Of a stretch of DNA of 64,000 nt, positions 50,835 through 62,974 are shown in pieces. Under the pieces are notes generated by a model that saw nothing but the letters and a program-made list of their open reading frames with translations, did no database searches and was not told the origin of the DNA. Numbering within the stretch: the first letter of the stretch is position 1; the number at the start of each line of letters is the position of its first letter. The position numbers and the translations under genes were made by a program. Source of the DNA: Anarhynchus alexandrinus (lineage: Eukaryota; Chordata; Aves; Charadriiformes; Charadriidae); NCBI GenBank assembly GCA_008711295.1, contig VUYV01000069.1, positions 1,972,372 to 2,036,371 of the forward strand. Direction: 5' to 3'.

Positions 50835-53325
50835 AGAATCATAAAATCATAAAATAATTCAGGTTGGAAAAGATCTTTAAGATTATCAAGTCCAACTGTT
50901 AATCTAGAACTGTGAAGTCCACCACTAAACCATATCCCTAAGCATCACATCTACATATCCTTTAAATACCTCCAGGGATGGTGACTCCACCACTTCCCTG
51001 GGGAGCCTCTTCCAATGTTTGATAACCCTTTTGGTGAAGAAATTTTTCCTAATATCCAAGCTAAACCTCCCCTGACATAACTTGAGGCCGTTTCCTTCTT
51101 GTTACTTGAAACAACAGCCACTTCGCTGCAACCTCCTTTCAGGCAGTTGTAGAGAGCAATAAGGTCTCCCCTCAGCCTCCTTTTCTCCAGGCTAAACAAC
51201 CCCAGTTCCCTCAGTGCTCCGCATAAGACTTGCACTCTCGACCCTTCAGCCAGCTTCCTTACTCTTCTTTGGACAGGCTCCAGCATGTCAATGTCTTCTT
51301 TGTAGTGAGGGGCCCAAAACTGTATGCAGTATTCGAGGTGCAGCCTCATCAGTGACAAGTACAGCAAACAATCACTTCTCTAGTCCTGCTGGTCACTTTA
51401 TTTCTAATACAAGCCAGGATGCTATTGGCCTTCTTGGCCACCTAGGCACACTGCTGGCTCATATTCAGCTGGCTGCCGACCAACACCCTCAGATCCTTTT
51501 TCTCCAGGCAGCTTACCAGTCACACTTTCCTTTGTGACTGTAGTGCTGCCTGGGGTTGTTTTGACCCAAGTACAGGACCCAGCACTTGGCCTTGTTGATC
51601 CTCATGCCATTGGCCTCAGCCTATCAATCCAGCCTGTCCAGATGCGTCTGTAGAGCCTTCCTACCCTCAAGCAGATCAACACTCCCACACAACATGGTGT
51701 CATCTGCAAACTTACTGAGGGTGCACTCAATCCCCTCATCCACATCATTGATAAAAATATTAAACAGAACTGGCCCAAATACCAAATAGAGACCTGGGGA
51801 ACACCACTTATGACCAGCTGCCAACTGGACTTAACTCCATTCACTACCACTCTTTAGGCCCGACCATCCAGACAGTTTTTACCCACCAAAGAGTAAGCCT
51901 GTTCAAGCCATGAGGAGCCAGTTTCTCTAGGAGAATGCTGTCAAAAGCTTTACTAAAGTCTAGGTAGACAACATCCACAGCCTTTTCCTCATTCACTGAG
52001 CGGGTCACCTTGTCACAGAAAGACATCAGGTTAGTCAAGCAGGACCTACCTTTCATAAATCCATGCCGACTGTTCCTGATTGCCTGGTTGTCCTGTACAT
52101 GCTGTGTGATGGCACTTAAGGTGATTTGCTCCATAACCTTCCCTGGCACTGAGGTCAGACTGACAGGCCTGTAGTTCCCCAGATCATCCTTCTGGCCCTT
52201 CTTGTGGATGGGCATCACATTTGCTGACCTCCAGTCAACTGGGACCTCCCTGGTTAGCCAGGACTGCTGATAAATGATGAATAGTGCACTTCTGCCATCT
52301 CCCTCAGTACCCTTGGGTGGATCCCATCTGGCCTCATAAACTTGTGTGTGTCTAAGTGATGTAGCAGCTCACTAACCGTTCCTTCTTGGATTATAGAGGG
52401 AGTTCATTCTGCTCCCCATCCCTGTCTTCCAGCTCAGGGGGTTGTGTACCTGGAGGACAACTGGTCTTACTATTCCAGGCTGAGGCAAAGAAGGCATTAA
52501 GTACCTCAGCCTTTGTCACTGTGTTTCCTCCCACATCCAATAAAGAATGGAGATTCTCCTTAGCCCTCCTTTTGCTGCTTATGTATTCATAGAAACCTTT
52601 TTTACTGTCTTTTACAGCAGTAGCCAGATTAAGTTCTAGTTAGGTTTTGGCCCTTCTAGTTTTCTCCCTGCATAAACTCATGACCTCTTTGTAGTCTTCC
52701 CAAGTTGCCTGCCCCTTCTTCCAAAGGTCATAATCTCTCCATTTTTTTCCTGAGTTCCAGCCAAAGCTGTGTTCAGTCAGGCCAGTCTTCTTCCCCACCC
52801 ACTCGTCTTTTAGCACATGGCGACAGCCTGCTCCTGTGGCTTTAGGATTTCCTTCTTGAAGAATGTTCAGCTTTCCTGGACTCCTTTGCTCTTCAGCACT
52901 GCTTCCCAAGTGACTCTGTCATCAAGTCTCCTAAACAGGCCAAGGTCTGCCCTTCGGAAGTCCAAGGTAGCAGTTCTGCTGACCCCCTCCTTTACTTCTC
53001 TGAGAATCGAAAACTCTATCATTTCATGATCGTTATGCCCAAGACAACCTCCAACTGCCACATCACATAAAAGTCCTTCTCTGTTCACAAACCAACAGGT
53101 CCAGTGCCTTCCCTACTTTGGTATTGAACACTGAAAGGTCATTTGGAATTAGTACCGTACTTGGAAATAGCTCCTCAGCCACTTCAGCTTATGCAGAATT
53201 GGGCATGATCTCAGGCAGTCATGGCCAGACTCCTGCCAATCCTGTTTTCTCCCCCATCAGGAGCCCGGTGCAAAGGACACTTCCACACCCTTCAGTGTGG
53301 AATCACTGCACAAATATTGCTTAGA
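50835..53325 (-). mobile_element. CR1 LINE, long copy with endonuclease and RT remnants
   Basis: The 3' end is at 50835, with degenerate 8-base tail units (AGAATCAT, AAAATCAT, AAAATAAT). Reading on the minus strand, the frame at 52867-53088 holds the end of the endonuclease domain (DHEMIEFSILREVKEG). The frame at 52640-52909 is the linker. The frame at 51844-52218 starts the reverse transcriptase (HKKGQKDDLGNYRPVSLTS, then DFSKAFD at 51940-51960). The frame at 51624-51824 has [16 protein letters not shown] and the catalytic FADDT (FADD at 51699-51710). The C-terminus follows at 50951-51367 ([25 protein letters not shown]). Frame changes and stops show it is dead. ORF1 and most of the endonuclease are missing. 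Its 5' boundary near 53325 is uncertain. Confidence 0.95.
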
Positions 53326-53826
53326 TGCCAAAAGAAGGAGAGCTTAGCTTAAGTATCAGTTGGTCACAGCTGTTGTATGTTTATTTCAACAAACTTAATT
53401 AAATAACTAATATTGTTTACTACTTGTATACAAATATTTCTCACCATATTTCAAACAAACACAGGGTGCATTAGCTTCTCCCACAGTCATTTGAAAACAG
53501 GTGAGCAATAACTGCACTTGAAAGTGCTCTGACAGTTGAAACAAGTTTGAGAAGCACAAGGCTTAACACTAGGTTTTCAGGTTTATCTCAATTAAATAGC
53601 TAAGCTGTGTTTAAAATTAAACACAAAATGTACAAAACATTTCAGATTTTCTTGTGCTTTGCTAATTTAGAATAAATAAATGAATATAACAAATTTCAAA
53701 TATGATTGGAGTGCCGCCCTCATTCATATTTCAGACGTAGCACATGAAATATCAGGTAAAATGGGAAAACCCTGTATTTTTATCTGCATTACAAGTATTT
53801 CCTCCATATTCACCAGAGACCTTTCC

Positions 53827-53898
53827 TGCATAGTCTGAACTTAAATGATAGACAAGTCTTTAATGTACATGGACATGTACATTAAAGTTGACTATGCA
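53827..53898. repeat. Nested inverted repeat
   Basis: The inner arms CTTTAATGTACATG (53858-53871) and CATGTACATTAAAG (53874-53887) are exact reverse complements around GA. Outer arms TGCATAGTC (53827-53835) and GACTATGCA (53890-53898) are also exact. The left side carries about 20 extra bases between the two arm parts, so the whole folds as one hairpin with a one-sided bulge. It has no similarity to the CR1 copies nearby. Confidence 0.85.
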
Positions 53899-56815
53899 AG
53901 AAAAAATCATTAAAATCCCCAGGAAAGGGTCTGAGGGTGGCAGTCATTGACAAGTTAACACTGTAACACTTGCAAAACAGCAAATCTCATTCTTGTCTGT
54001 TTTAAAAATGGAATTGTGTGTGACACACAGAAGCCAGGAATTTTTCTCTACGCAGCACTCATGAGGCTTCTCCTAGAGAAGCGTGCATGGTTATGTGTGA
54101 TACTAAGAAAGAAGCACATCAGTTGGGAAGGAAGTATAGAGTAGATGACCACAAATGACAATTTCTTCAGGACTTATGAGAAAGTTTTGAAGGAACCGTG
54201 TTTGTTCAATTTAGGGAAAAAAGAAAAAGAAATAAAGAAATCTGAGGGAAATGTAGCAATTGTCTTTTAGTAAGTAAAATCACACACAAAAAGGCAATGA
54301 TTAACTGTCCTCCATCTCCACTAGAGGAAGGATTAGAAGAAATCAGAACTGCAACGAATGTGATGTCGGTTTGTGAAGAAAATCTAACTCTAAAAATAGT
54401 GAGTGTCTTGAAAAGACAAGGAAATTGTTAGATCTCCTTTACAGAACAGGTTAGACAAGTGTTCAAGGAGGTTGGGGTATACTTGGTCCTGTCTCCATGC
54501 AGGCAGTGGCCTAGGTTGTCACTGAGCTTTCAAACAGCCCTGCATCTCTGCACTTCTTTGATATCACAAATTCAAAGCAGAAATATATACCCACACTTCA
54601 GCATTTTAAAGAGAACTACATACTGGTTGGGAAGAAGAAAAAGGAACTTATCAGAAACAAAATACTAGAAATTGTAACACAAACAGTAACTTCAGCTCAA
54701 AGAAGTAATAAACCTTGACTCACAAATATAAATACTGTTTTGCAGTATGCAATTTTATCTATGATATTTCTAAAAGAACACATTATCCTTGTGTAGTTTG
54801 ATTTGAAAAGAAAGAAAAATAAAAATTTATAGAGCAAACAAGCATTTGTGTAGAGTATTTACAAAAACAGCAAATTAACTGTTTTGCCTGGGAAACTCGC
54901 TATGAAACCTCACAGCCAAAACTGAAACTCTACCACTACAGGACTACATTAAAGCACTTGCTGTGAAATCCTCTGTAAATGAACCATACCCAAGATATTA
55001 TGAGTACTTGCCCATCTAAAATCCCAAAAGGATTGTAATTCAGGATATATGGAGAAACCAGTTATGCTGTATGTGCTAAATAGTCTTTTCAATGCTTTTC
55101 AAACCACTCTTTATGCATATTGTCCTATATCTTTGAATCAGTTGAATAGGGACTTGCTGGAAAAAACATTTCCACAATTAATTTCTTGTTTGTTTGGGTA
55201 TAATAGCATGTCATGAAACACTCACTGAACATAATTAGCTCCTTTACACTACTAATTCAAACCTTTTTGGATGAAAAAACTGGCTTGCCAGATGGTGAGA
55301 AACAGCAGGATATCTCACCAACTGGGAAATCTGAGTTCAGGTTCACAAGCCACGGGACAGCGATGGCTATGTATGTCGGAATGAATACAGGAAGCCCCCA
55401 GGGGTAGGGAGTGAAGACTGCCAGTTAGATGGTTTTTGCCAAACAAGACGCAGTTCTTGCCTCTTTCACAGTAAAGAGTTATAACAACATGAGGAGTGCA
55501 GTCAAGTCAGAGACAAAGGCATCCAGTAAAAGGAGAGGGTCAGATTAAACTTTTCTCAGCTCACAGAAGTGGTCACTAGGAGACTGCCACAAGTTGCTTA
55601 TTCTTGACTGTTTCCTCTTCCCTACTCTTGCTTCCCTCCCTTCGCTCCCTATCTGTCCTCTGCCCAGTCTACCTCACTGGTGCTACCATGGACAACCAAG
55701 AGGAGAACCACTAAATGAAGAACTGTTCGCCTAGATGTACACAAAACAAAACACACAAAAAAAAAACCAAACCAAAAAGATGCACAAAATTTCCACTAAA
55801 CTGGCAATGATCAACAGAACACAATATATTGCACTGCATATTTGTTCATTTAGAATTTTGCACTAGGCTTTTTAAAAAAAGGAAAAACTTTCTGTGACCC
55901 ATTTCATTGTTGTGCAACCTCATAGCTCAGGTTCTATGCAGTGCTTAAGGGAAGGCAGCTTTAAGTGAGGCAGGTGGGGGAACAAAACTATAACTGAAAA
56001 TCATTATGTTCATCCTGGAAATGAAAACTCCTGGCCAAAGCAGGACACTGAACTTCAGATGTCTTAACCAGATTCTGCAGCCAGAAATTAGAAAATCTAA
56101 ATCAGAAGGACTGAGTCAGATTGCAACTTTCTCTGAAAATCCTTCTACCAATATTTTCTGTTCCTGTGTTGTCTGCATGTTATTTTTTAATTCCGGTAGA
56201 AATAAAACTGCTTCTTTAAGAAAGGTAAGACAGCTCTGTGAGGGAATGGAGATGCTGGCTGCTTCCAAAAGGCAGGTGAGCTGGAAGCCAAGGAAGGCAG
56301 CACCGTTGGCAGGGGGTCCTGGTGAGGGTGCTCTGGGCCAGTAAGTGCACTCAGGGAACTGACAAACCCAAAAATATAAATGCCAGCATAAGACCTACAT
56401 ATGCCGCCTCATTTAAACATAACTTTAATCACAGATGGAAACCAGCAAACATATTGTTCCAAGTCATTGCAAGTCCTTTCAGACAACTAGAAAAAGAGAT
56501 CTCAAAGGGTTTCTTTTTATCAATATAATCTAATAAAATAAGTTCAGAAAAACTTGTGGTGCAATGAGCCACCAAAATTCTGAACAGAAAGTCAGCATAG
56601 CTCCTGGCCCAGGCCTAATTCTGGTGTCCCCTATGAGATGATGAAGTCCAGGTCTGCACCGCAGTCCACACGGATATACCTTTGCATCCTTGCCTACAGG
56701 TCCACTGCCCACCACCATAATGGTGGGGCACCTGTCATAATCCTGGACCAAATCATGGCCTTACTATGTCTGTCTGTGAAGGGTTTATTACAACTTGTGG
56801 TACTATAATCATAAG

Positions 56816-56841
56816 AACAATAACAACAACAATAATAATAA
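56816..56841 (+). repeat. AAC/AAT microsatellite
   Basis: GAACAATAACAACAACAATAATAATAA is a short trinucleotide run. No LTR context like that at 21850 is visible here. Confidence 0.9.
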
Positions 56842-57077
56842 AAAGATGGTTTTCTACAAGGCCAATCATTGTTTTATCTATCATAAAACTCCAAAACTCT
56901 TGCTAGAGCATTACATTTTGCTAGTAGACAACAGTATTTCATCTGTTTTCCACACAGTGACACCATTTAACTCACTTCCACATTTAATCCTTTATCTTTT
57001 CCTACTATTTTGTATTCTATCACTGAAAATGTTTTTTCTCCAGCAAACCTGTGGTCAAGAAGAATGTAAAACCTGCA

Positions 57078-57099
57078 GCAGCAGTAGCAGCAGCAAGTA
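57078..57099 (+). repeat. GCA trinucleotide run
   Basis: GCAGCAGCAGTAGCAGCAGCAA is an interrupted (GCA)n run of seven units. It lies within the exon-like segment discussed under findings and would encode Ala or Ser depending on frame. Confidence 0.85.
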
Positions 57100-60000
57100 A
57101 ATTAAAACATGGAAAGTTTTATGAATTAAATATGAAACTGGCTAATGCAATCAGTTCTGTGCTATGTACATTATTTATTTTATTAAATTAATTTGACTCT
57201 AGCTCAGTTTCCAGAGTGCTAAGGTTTTCATATCAAAGACACAGTAGGGCACTGTAAGAGAAATGGAAGAGAAGCTGATGGCTTTGGAGCTGAGCAGAGT
57301 GCATTTGGGGATCTCACAAAGGAGACTGCTTGGGATTTTGGGATACACACATTCTGGAAATTTTGGTTACTTTGAGAAGCAGAATGATAGCTTACAGTGT
57401 TGACATTTAATCTGTGAGCATTGGGCTACAAAACTAACACCTCAGAGAAGAGGAGGAGCAATTCATACTTTTTCATGTCATGATTTCAGTCTTTCTGTGA
57501 ACTAAGACACCACTGCAATGGTCACAGAGCATTTCCATTTTGAAATCTCCTTTTGATGTATTATCCCCAAGGGATACTGTAACAGATGGCTATTCAACAG
57601 ACATGCAGTCTTCCAACCCATACGCCTTTATCCCCAGCTACATTTCAGAAACCAGTAAGGGAAAGTGTAAAAAATTACTGTCAGTCCTACACCAGCAAAG
57701 GTTGTAAAATACTGCTCTAAATTAATACAAAACCCCTTCAAATTATTTTAAAAGCATTATACTCCATATATACCTGCTGCTTTTTCAAGATTATCTTGCA
57801 GCTGATATTATTCTGTTCTTGGGAGACTGGCTATTTCTAAAAAAGCTACTTACATAATTAATCTGCTGCCTGTCTATCCATTCTTCTCCCCCAAACACAA
57901 TCTTTTCAAAATGTATTATACAGAAAATATGAAAGTCCTGTTTCCTGTTAAATAAGTGTTGCTAATATGTTGTTCATATTTCTTGTAAGGATTAATGGGA
58001 CTATCACAGCATTTCTCCTTCCAAACAGAGAGGTCAGCTTCTTTAAGTAATTTTCAAGGAATTGTAATCAGGATAAAAGGTTTCCCAGCAGGAAACAGAC
58101 TGGCACAGAAATATTTGAAAAAAAGTCCTCTGTGGGGAATAGAAGCTAAATAGATAGAAGCAAGTTGGTACATTTTTAATGTGTAATGTATATGAATGCA
58201 CTTATTTCTAAAGAATAAGGATCCTTTTGGGTTACCACAGCATGCAGAGTATTTGAACACTCTTCGGAGAAATGCATCAATGATGTTAAGTTTTCTGGGA
58301 TTCTGGATAGCTATTTATGGAGCTTTGGATAAGTTTATCCCAATATATGATATAGAAGTGTATTTCTTTTACAATCAATTAAATAGAAACTGTCTTGAAG
58401 AGGACAATGATTTCTTTATATTTTTACAGCACATAGTACAGCAGTGACATAAACATACGTTGCTCAATCTGACAGAATTAAAAGCGGGTGGCTAAAGTGA
58501 AAGAGCTAGCCGTAAGATGGTCATAAACCATGAAAACAGCATCACGCTAGAACTATTTCAGTTTGTCTTAAAAACATGACTTGAAAGCTGTCTGAAAAAT
58601 CACAGACAAACTATATTATTGGATGGCAGCATGTCCCAGTAGGGGAGAGTGCCAAAAGAGCCAGGAGAGACTTCTGTGGGATGGTTCTCCGGCTCCTGCT
58701 GCTGGGAGCTTCGGTGAAATTTTTGTGTGAGAACTAAGCACCTCTGCCTTGTACACCGACTGCCATTCTATTTACATTTAAAATCCTTCCTTTTTAATAA
58801 CATCATCTGTAATTGCTTGTTTGTATATAATTTATGTACTTCTATAATAATTCCTTAACAAACAATAACAATAATTATTCAGCAAAAATAAATCATGTCC
58901 CAGGTTAGAACATTCCTCCAAAATAACAGCTAAGATTCTAACCAAGGACGAGCCCCTCAGCTGACTGCTGAGAATATGGAAAATTATCAAACCTGAGATC
59001 AAAGGACACCTGATCTTTTAAAAGGTCTGCCCTTCAAAGGGAAAAGGGGAAGCTGTCAGCCGCAACCGGCAGGCACAGGCTGAAAAAAGCATCTGCATAC
59101 AGTGAAGAAATGGAGAGCACTTGGAAATTACTGAGAAATTCTAAGCACAGTTAGAGCAGGATTCATGCATGTCTCTGTCGTTTGGCTGCTGCGGCTCTAA
59201 TAGCAAAAACTGACAAATTGTTACTAATAAATCCTAGTTAGTTAAGAAGAAGCTGCTTCTGTGTCCCCACACTGCTATCATCACATTGCAAATGACAGGA
59301 GTGAACTCAAGGGACTGAAAGATAATTTTGAGCCTATGTCTCAGCTGGGGGATCTGGGCACTTTCCAACCTACTATTTCAAGGCGAGTCTAAGATACGCC
59401 ACAGCCCGTTCTTATGGCCATGGCTGTATAGACCTCAAGGAAACTGCAACACATCCACACCAGATGATCGGGAGACCAGGAGTACTGGGATGTCCGAAAT
59501 TCCAGCTCCTACCTCAGGTCACAGCACATCTAAAAGCCTGAAGAGTCATGCTTAAAATCAGCTCTCAAACTATTTTGTGCTTTATTGATTATAAAGAATT
59601 CCCAAGTGTGGTCGCTGCTTATAAAAGATGGCAGAGGCTTTGAACCAAAGTTTTGCAATCCAAACTACACACTGGTATTAGAATTCATGCCTAATATCAG
59701 TTATTATAAGTTTTACAAAGTATAGAAGATGTACAGAGTTCATAAAAGATGCCATCATCTTAATCTTTTTGTTTTCTATTTTGTTCTTTCCTAGTTTCCA
59801 AAGAACCATGCTGTTTTTTTGTAAGGCTGAGCATAAGATAACATAATTTGATTAGGAGTCTGAACAGACAAGGCAAAGATTTTGCCAGAGTGAAAAGAGA
59901 TCCAAGGCAGAAAAGAAGGCATAGCAGTACATAGGAATGAACAAAATCAAACACTGGAGCTGCACAATTGTGAAAAGCAGAGTTAGCTAAAGCTCAGCAG

Positions 60001-60694
60001 CATGCAGCAAGAGCAGAGATTGTACAGAGAGTTTTGCACTGGAAGATGAGGAGCTCTGACTTGACAAAGAGGAAAACACAGACAAGTGGAGATCAACAGT
60101 ATTCACTACGTATGACATAGGCTTCAGTTATTATTTTGTAATATTTCTTAAACCACAGCAGTGGTTTAACCAGACTCAGGATAAGATATTTGTTCCTGAC
60201 CTTTGACGTTTGCAATTATAGAAAAGGTTAACTGTTATTGAGACTCCAAACAATATTAACTGAATGAGTTCAGCTAAGTTTTGCAAGCGCAAATGGATAG
60301 TTCAGAGCCCTGTATAACCTAGGAAAATGGGGCAAACACAAGAAAATGTGAATCCAGCCTTAAAAGTGTATCACATTTCCTTTGAAAAACAGAAATAAAT
60401 ACTTCCTGAGAATAACCAGGAAAGCGGTAATATAGAAAGGAATCTAGAATTTGTTTCTGTTAGTAAATTATATTGAGTTTACCTGCAATGCAACAATGCC
60501 AATACAATTTTGCTATTTTGTGTGTACATAAATATCCACTTTTGCTGCACTTAACAGGGAGGTTACTTACTTCCTTACTTCGCTTTAGTATAAGAACTGC
60601 TAGAAAACTGTTTGCAGGTGTAAACAACTCGCCAGTGGAAAGGCTGACAGTGCCATAGCGACTGGATTACTCTCATCTGACAGGAGCTGTCTAC

Positions 60695-60833
60695 CCTATA
60701 TTAGTCACTGAGTGTCCTCTTCATGGCACTTCTGGAGGATGATTCACCCATCCATCTAAAATCCCTGCTTTTTGATGGGATGAATCACCTTCTAGAGGTG
60801 TCATATGTGAAAAGGGGATCCTAGACTCCTAGG
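60695..60833 (+). other. Long foldback hairpin, pre-miRNA-like or fossil hairpin element
   Basis: The core stem pairs 60723-60752 with 60774-60804. Almost all positions pair, with one bulged A (60780), one A/C mismatch (60739/60788), four G-U pairs in a plus-strand transcript and a loop of about 21 bases. Weaker pairing continues outwards through internal loops: CC (60716-60717) with GG (60814-60815), AGTC (60703-60706) with GACT (60824-60827) and CCTA (60695-60698) with TAGG (60830-60833). The core fits the size of a miRNA precursor. The outer extension also fits an old palindromic MITE. I do not recognise the family, and no host transcript is visible. Confidence 0.45.
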
Positions 60834-61362
60834 TGAACTTAGTGCTCAGCCTCTAAACAGCCAAAGTAATGTAGTCAAAGCAGAAGCCTGTGACACCTAA
60901 AAATTATAAATTATAGAAAATAACCTAGGATCTAATTAATATCCTTTGCCTTGACCCCAAAAGTAATCCACCTAAAACAGCATAGCCAGCAACAGCATAT
61001 AAATCTTTTGTGACTCTGTGAATGCATAGCCAGACAAAATGTGCACGCATTTCACTTAAGTATGCAAGCAATGTGACTATCAAAGGGGCAAAGAGTGGAC
61101 ACAGGACATAGGAGATACCCAAGTGATGCTAGACAGAACAAAACAAGAGCAAAGGACTGCAAATAGGCATCGTGCTAAATACACAAGAAAGACAAATGGA
61201 AAATTGAAAAGTAAGACAAGCATGATGGCATCTCCCTTTTGGGAGCAGGACAAATGTCTCATGCAGGGAGGAAGGCAAAAAATTATTAAAGCTAGTGTTA
61301 ATATTTACTTGGACTAATAGAATGTTGTGCAACATCACCTGAATTAAAATCAAGATTGTAAT
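60834..61362. other. Spacer before the 61.4-kb CR1
   Basis: AT-rich sequence. Overlapping 60-74-codon frames on both strands share the same DNA and show no motif. Nothing recognised. Confidence 0.6.
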
Positions 61363-61412
61363 TAGAATAGAATAGAATAGAATAGAATAGAACAGAACAG
61401 AACAGAATAGAA
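61363..61412. repeat. TAGAA/CAGAA pentanucleotide repeat (CR1 tail)
   Basis: About six TAGAA units are followed by CAGAA units and one more TAGAA, ending AAAG. It sits exactly at the 3' end of the adjoining CR1 copy and probably grew from its tail. Confidence 0.92.
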
Positions 61413-62413
61413 AGATTAGACTATTTCAGTTGGAATATCTAGTCACCATCTAGTCCTACTGCCTAACCAATTTTGGGTTGACCAAAAGTTGAAGCATGTT
61501 GTTAAGGGCATTGTCCAAAGCCTATTCAACACTGACAGGCTTGGGGCATCAACCACCTCTCTAGCAAGCGTGTTCCGGTGTTTGACCACCCTTTCAGTAA
61601 AGAAATGCTTCCTAATGTCTAGTCTAAACCTCCCTTGGCACAGCTTTGAACCATTCCCACACATCCTGTCACTGGATACCAGGGAGAAGAGCTCAGCACC
61701 TCCCTCTCCCCTTCCCTCCTCAGAAAGCTGTAGGGAGCAACGAAGTTGCCCTTCAGACTCCTTTTCTCCAAACTAGACAAGCCCAAAGTCCTCAACTGCT
61801 CCTCATAGGACATGCCTTTCAGCCGTTTTACCAGCTTTGTTGCCCTCCTCCAGACACATTCAAGGACCTTCACATCCTTCTTAAATTGGGGTGCCCAGAA
61901 CTGCACACAGCACTTAAGGTGAGGCTGCACCAATGCTGAATACAGTGGGATAGTCACCTCTTTTGACCGGCTGATTATGCTGTATTTAATGCACCCCAGG
62001 ATGCAGTTTGCCCTCTGGCTGCCCAGGCACACAACTGACTCATATTGAGCCTGCTGTTGACCAGCACCCCCAGATGCCTTTCTGCAGGGCTGCTCTCCAG
62101 CCACTCCTCTCCCAATTTATACTTGTGCTTAGCATTATTGCATCCTAGGTGCAGAATCCGGCATTTTGACTTTTTAAATTTCATCCCATTAATCGTTGCC
62201 GAATCCTCCAATCTATCTAGATCCCTCTGCAAGGCATCTTGTCCCTCAAGAAAGTCAACAACACCTCTTAGTTTGGTATCATCAGCAAACTTGTTAATGG
62301 TGCATTCAACTCCTGCATCCAGATTGTTGATAAATATATTGAACAGAACCGGCCCCAGAACTGAACCCTGAGGAACACCACTGGTGACCAGTCACCAGCC
62401 AGATGTAGACCCA
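61363..62413 (-). mobile_element. CR1-type LINE, 3' kilobase with AGAAT tail repeat
   Basis: Minus-strand frames contain the RT and C-terminal part. FADDT is present, with FADD at 62278-62289. The frame at 61975-62232 has [20 protein letters not shown] and the segment [20 protein letters not shown]. The frame at 61619-62104 has SRSKEVTIPLYSALVQPHLK and [22 protein letters not shown]. The frame at 61443-61664 has [18 protein letters not shown] and [12 protein letters not shown]. The frames are different, so the copy is frameshifted. It is 5'-truncated inside the RT near 62413. The 3' end is a run of AGAAT/AGAAC units and not the usual 8-base repeat, and its sequence differs from the other copies, which points to a distinct CR1 subfamily. 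Confidence 0.93.
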
Positions 62414-62974
62414 AAATAGCATAAAAACATCAAGCATAAGGAGGAAAGAAAGTGAAGAAGGAAGACAAGCCCACCATGTAAGTGTAAGTATATATACTAA
62501 CAGTTTTGTACACTTAGTGCTGATGATTAATAATGTGTAAACATGAACAATTAGCATGAAGTGTGCTGTTAATGAATAAGTTTAGTGAAGTTTTGGTTTA
62601 AAGTTTAAAATTGGCCTGATGTGTCAGTCTTAAAAATACAGCAATCTCTAATGCTCTGAAAAATACAGACACTCATACCTATATTTGAATCTGGACACAT
62701 ATTCAGTTGCAGCAGTAATGTGCATTATGCTAGATGACTAACTAAACTAAACACTCAAGTTCTTAACAGCACAAGTTGCATACAGGCTTACCTCACTGAA
62801 GGACTTGATGTTTTTTAAAAAAATCCATATATCACTATAAATATTCAAAACACTTTCAATCTCACAGTCTAAGATATCACACCTTCCTTGCCTTTGTAAT
62901 TTTTACACAGTAGGAATTGTAGCAGTCAGATTCGATCAGTGTATAAAATTTCACTGTTTGCCAAAGAAAATAAC
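62414..62974. other. Spacer between two CR1 copies
   Basis: AT-rich sequence. Nothing recognised. Confidence 0.6.

Larger units (their letters stand above)
53326..60694. other. AT-rich stretch, nothing assigned apart from listed items
   Basis: No mobile element recognised. It includes the palindrome at 53827-53898, an AAC/AAT microsatellite at 56816-56841, a GC-richer hairpin-forming patch at 56560-56760 and an exon-like segment at 57031-57192. Patches near 58620-58720 and 59040-59090 are less AT-rich but carry no identifiable element. Confidence 0.55.

Noticed and set aside
51214..51537. 107-codon plus-strand frame inside the long CR1
   Set aside because: It is the antisense shadow of the CR1 C-terminal coding region.
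61123..61353. Overlapping frames on both strands, one Lys/Arg-rich
   Set aside because: The same DNA is open in several frames by chance. No family signature.
61489..62371. Plus-strand frames of 95-108 codons
   Set aside because: They are antisense shadows of the CR1 copy at 61.4-62.4 kb.
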